The notes beneath the pieces are model-generated. The model made no database searches. It worked only from the letters and a program-made list of their open reading frames with translations, and was not told where the DNA came from. The position numbers and the translations under genes are program-made. This document shows positions 5,385-6,428 of a DNA stretch of 6,428 nucleotides, one piece after another. Within the stretch, counting starts at the first letter, position 1. Each line of letters starts with the position of its first letter. The stretch spans positions 1 through 6,428 of the forward strand of contig JANSXJ010000215.1 in the NCBI GenBank assembly GCA_024743015.1, in the 5' to 3' direction. The stretch is from Hyphomonas sp. Its GTDB lineage: Bacteria > Pseudomonadota > Alphaproteobacteria > Caulobacterales > Hyphomonadaceae.

Positions 5385-6293
5385 ATGAATATCGCGGCCG
5401 TCGACCTCAATCTGCTCAAGGCGTTCGATGCGCTCTATCGCGAGCGCCATGTCACCCGCGCGGGTCAGTCGATCGGGCTTGCGCAGCCGACGATGAGCAA
5501 TGCGCTGAGCCGGTTGCGTTATCTCTTCGATGACAAGCTGTTCGCACGCTCGCCGCGGGGCATGCTGCCGACCGAACGGGCGCACGCGCTGGCGCCCAAG
5601 ATCGCCCAGGCCCTGGCGCTGGTCTCAGAAGTGGTCGAGCCGGCGGCCGCGTTCGACCCGAAGACCGCGAAGGCCGAGATTACCATCGCCGCACCTGACA
5701 GTGTGGTGATGACGATAGGCGCCGATCTGGCAACATCCTTTGCGGCGACCGCACCCAATTTCGACCTGCGCTTCCGGCCGCTGGCCAAGGCCACGCTGTT
5801 CGATGAACTGGACACAGCTCTTGTCGATTGTGCCATCGGTACTTTTGCCGACATTCCCGCGCGCTTCTATCAGCGCACGGCGAAGACCGACGGCTTTGTT
5901 TGTATCGCGCGCAAGAACCATCCGATGCTCAAGGACGGGCTGACGCTGGAGCGGTTCACCGAGCTGTCCCATGTACTGGCAACCCTCAAGGGCGATGCCG
6001 TCGGCGTCATGGACGACCGCCTGAAGGATCTCGGCCTGACGCGCCGGATCGCCCTGACCGTCGGCCAGGTCACGGTGGTGCCCGACATCGTCGCCAACAC
6101 GGACTATATCGCCACGATCCCCTCCAGCGTCGGGCACTCCATTGCCGACCGGGCGGGCTGCGATGTGTTCCCCGTGCCGCTCGACTTTCCCGACTGGACC
6201 GTTTCGCTGATCTGGTCCGAAGCCACCCAGGCCAATGTCGCCAAGCGGTTCGCCGTCAGCCAGATCGAGGTGCGGGCATCCGGTTCGGCATAG
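5385..6293 (+). CDS. LysR-type transcriptional regulator
   Basis: This 302-residue protein is a full-length LysR-type activator or repressor. The winged helix-turn-helix fills about residues 6-66: LNLLKAFDALYRERHVTRAG, then SIGLAQPTMSNALSRLR as the recognition region, then LFDDKLFARSPRGMLPTERA as the wing and linker. The rest (about 90-295) is the periplasmic-binding-protein-like effector domain, beginning AEITIAAPDSVVM. The style (AQPTMSNALSRLR, then LF.RSPRGM.PT) is that of the NodD/PcpR-like branch. The effector is unknown, though that branch often senses aromatic compounds (family knowledge only). The start at 5385 begins directly before the DNA-binding domain; the ribosome site (CTGAG) is weak. 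It is divergent from the SDR gene and is the likely controller of the three-gene leftward operon. The inverted repeat at 6306-6391 follows its stop codon. Confidence 0.94.
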   Translation: MNIAAVDLNLLKAFDALYRERHVTRAGQSIGLAQPTMSNALSRLRYLFDDKLFARSPRGMLPTERAHALAPKIAQALALVSEVVEPAAAFDPKTAKAEITIAAPDSVVMTIGADLATSFAATAPNFDLRFRPLAKATLFDELDTALVDCAIGTFADIPARFYQRTAKTDGFVCIARKNHPMLKDGLTLERFTELSHVLATLKGDAVGVMDDRLKDLGLTRRIALTVGQVTVVPDIVANTDYIATIPSSVGHSIADRAGCDVFPVPLDFPDWTVSLIWSEATQANVAKRFAVSQIEVRASGSA

Positions 6294-6305
6294 GTCGACA
6301 CCCAA

Positions 6306-6391
6306 TGACCTAATGGGATGAACTGTCTTCCCGCCAACCCGTGGCTATTGTTGCGGGTATGAGTGGAAAGACAGTTCATCCCATCAGGTCA
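6306..6391. repeat. 24-bp near-perfect inverted repeat with 38-base loop (mobile-element ends or structured RNA)
   Basis: The left arm (6306-6329, beginning TGACCTAATGGG) and right arm (6368-6391) are complementary over 24 bases with a single mismatch (A6312 opposite C6385). Inside the 38-base loop, ACCCG (6337-6341) pairs with CGGGT (6354-6358), so an RNA would fold into a long stem, an internal bulge and a 12-base apical loop. It starts 13 bases after the LysR stop codon and could end that transcript, but no T-run follows. Long, nearly perfect arms also fit terminal inverted repeats of a tiny element or an insertion-sequence remnant. I do not recognise the ends. Confidence 0.6.
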
Positions 6392-6428
6392 CTTCGCTTC
6401 TGGTATCCAACCAAATCGCCTCATACCA

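Noticed and set aside
5625..6305. A 226-codon minus-strand open frame opposite the LysR gene
   Set aside because: The translation is a low-complexity antisense product without motifs, whereas the LysR frame is full length and unmistakable.
6401..6428. TGGTAT / ATACCA six-base inverted repeat at the right edge
   Set aside because: It is short enough to be chance and is cut by the window end, so nothing can be concluded.
6359..6428. Possible start of another rightward gene (MSGKTVHPIRS...)
   Set aside because: Only about 23 codons are visible, there is no good ribosome site, and it begins within the inverted-repeat loop; not enough to call a gene.

Overview
This 6.4 kb stretch looks like chromosomal or accessory DNA of a GC-rich proteobacterium. 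An alphaproteobacterium is my best guess, from codon use and the style of the regulators; this is inference and no rRNA or taxonomic marker is present. It holds two unrelated redox modules that converge on each other. Each is controlled by its own divergently transcribed regulator. There are no tRNAs, rRNAs, CRISPR arrays or complete insertion sequences.

Left module (1-3279). A TetR-family repressor, truncated by the window edge, reads leftward from 280. Across a 99-base divergent promoter region, a 65-residue two-helix membrane protein (380-577) and then a very large flavoenzyme (676-3279) read rightward. The intergenic region carries a perfect TGTAAA-C-TTTACA palindrome over a promoter-like sequence, plus a further TGTAAA half-site. 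This is a credible autoregulatory operator. The large protein is the most striking object here. It joins a phytoene-desaturase/retinol-saturase-type FAD domain to a complete ferredoxin-reductase module (flavin and NAD(P)H sites) and a plant-type [2Fe-2S] ferredoxin domain with all four cysteines. The layout suggests a self-sufficient enzyme that passes electrons from NAD(P)H through flavin and Fe-S to a substrate-reducing FAD, or runs in reverse. The substrate is unknown.

Junction (3280-3445). The two modules meet tail to tail over about 165 bases that carry three closely spaced hairpins and no gene.

Right module (3446-6293). Three genes read leftward as a likely operon: an SDR-fold protein (5295-4543), an NADP-binding 'F420 reductase-like' dehydrogenase (4419-3808) and a DUF1330 protein (3736-3446). 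A LysR-type regulator (5385-6293) is divergent from them and is the obvious candidate controller. The SDR protein lacks the usual Tyr-x-x-x-Lys catalytic pair. Short sequence words are shared between the LysR/SDR promoter region and the gap upstream of the second gene, and the genes share a near-identical ribosome-binding leader.

Right edge (6294-6428). A near-perfect 24-bp inverted repeat with a 38-base loop follows the LysR gene. It may be a mobile-element remnant or an unusual structured element. The right module appears more GC-rich and more codon-biased than the left one, so the two may have different histories.
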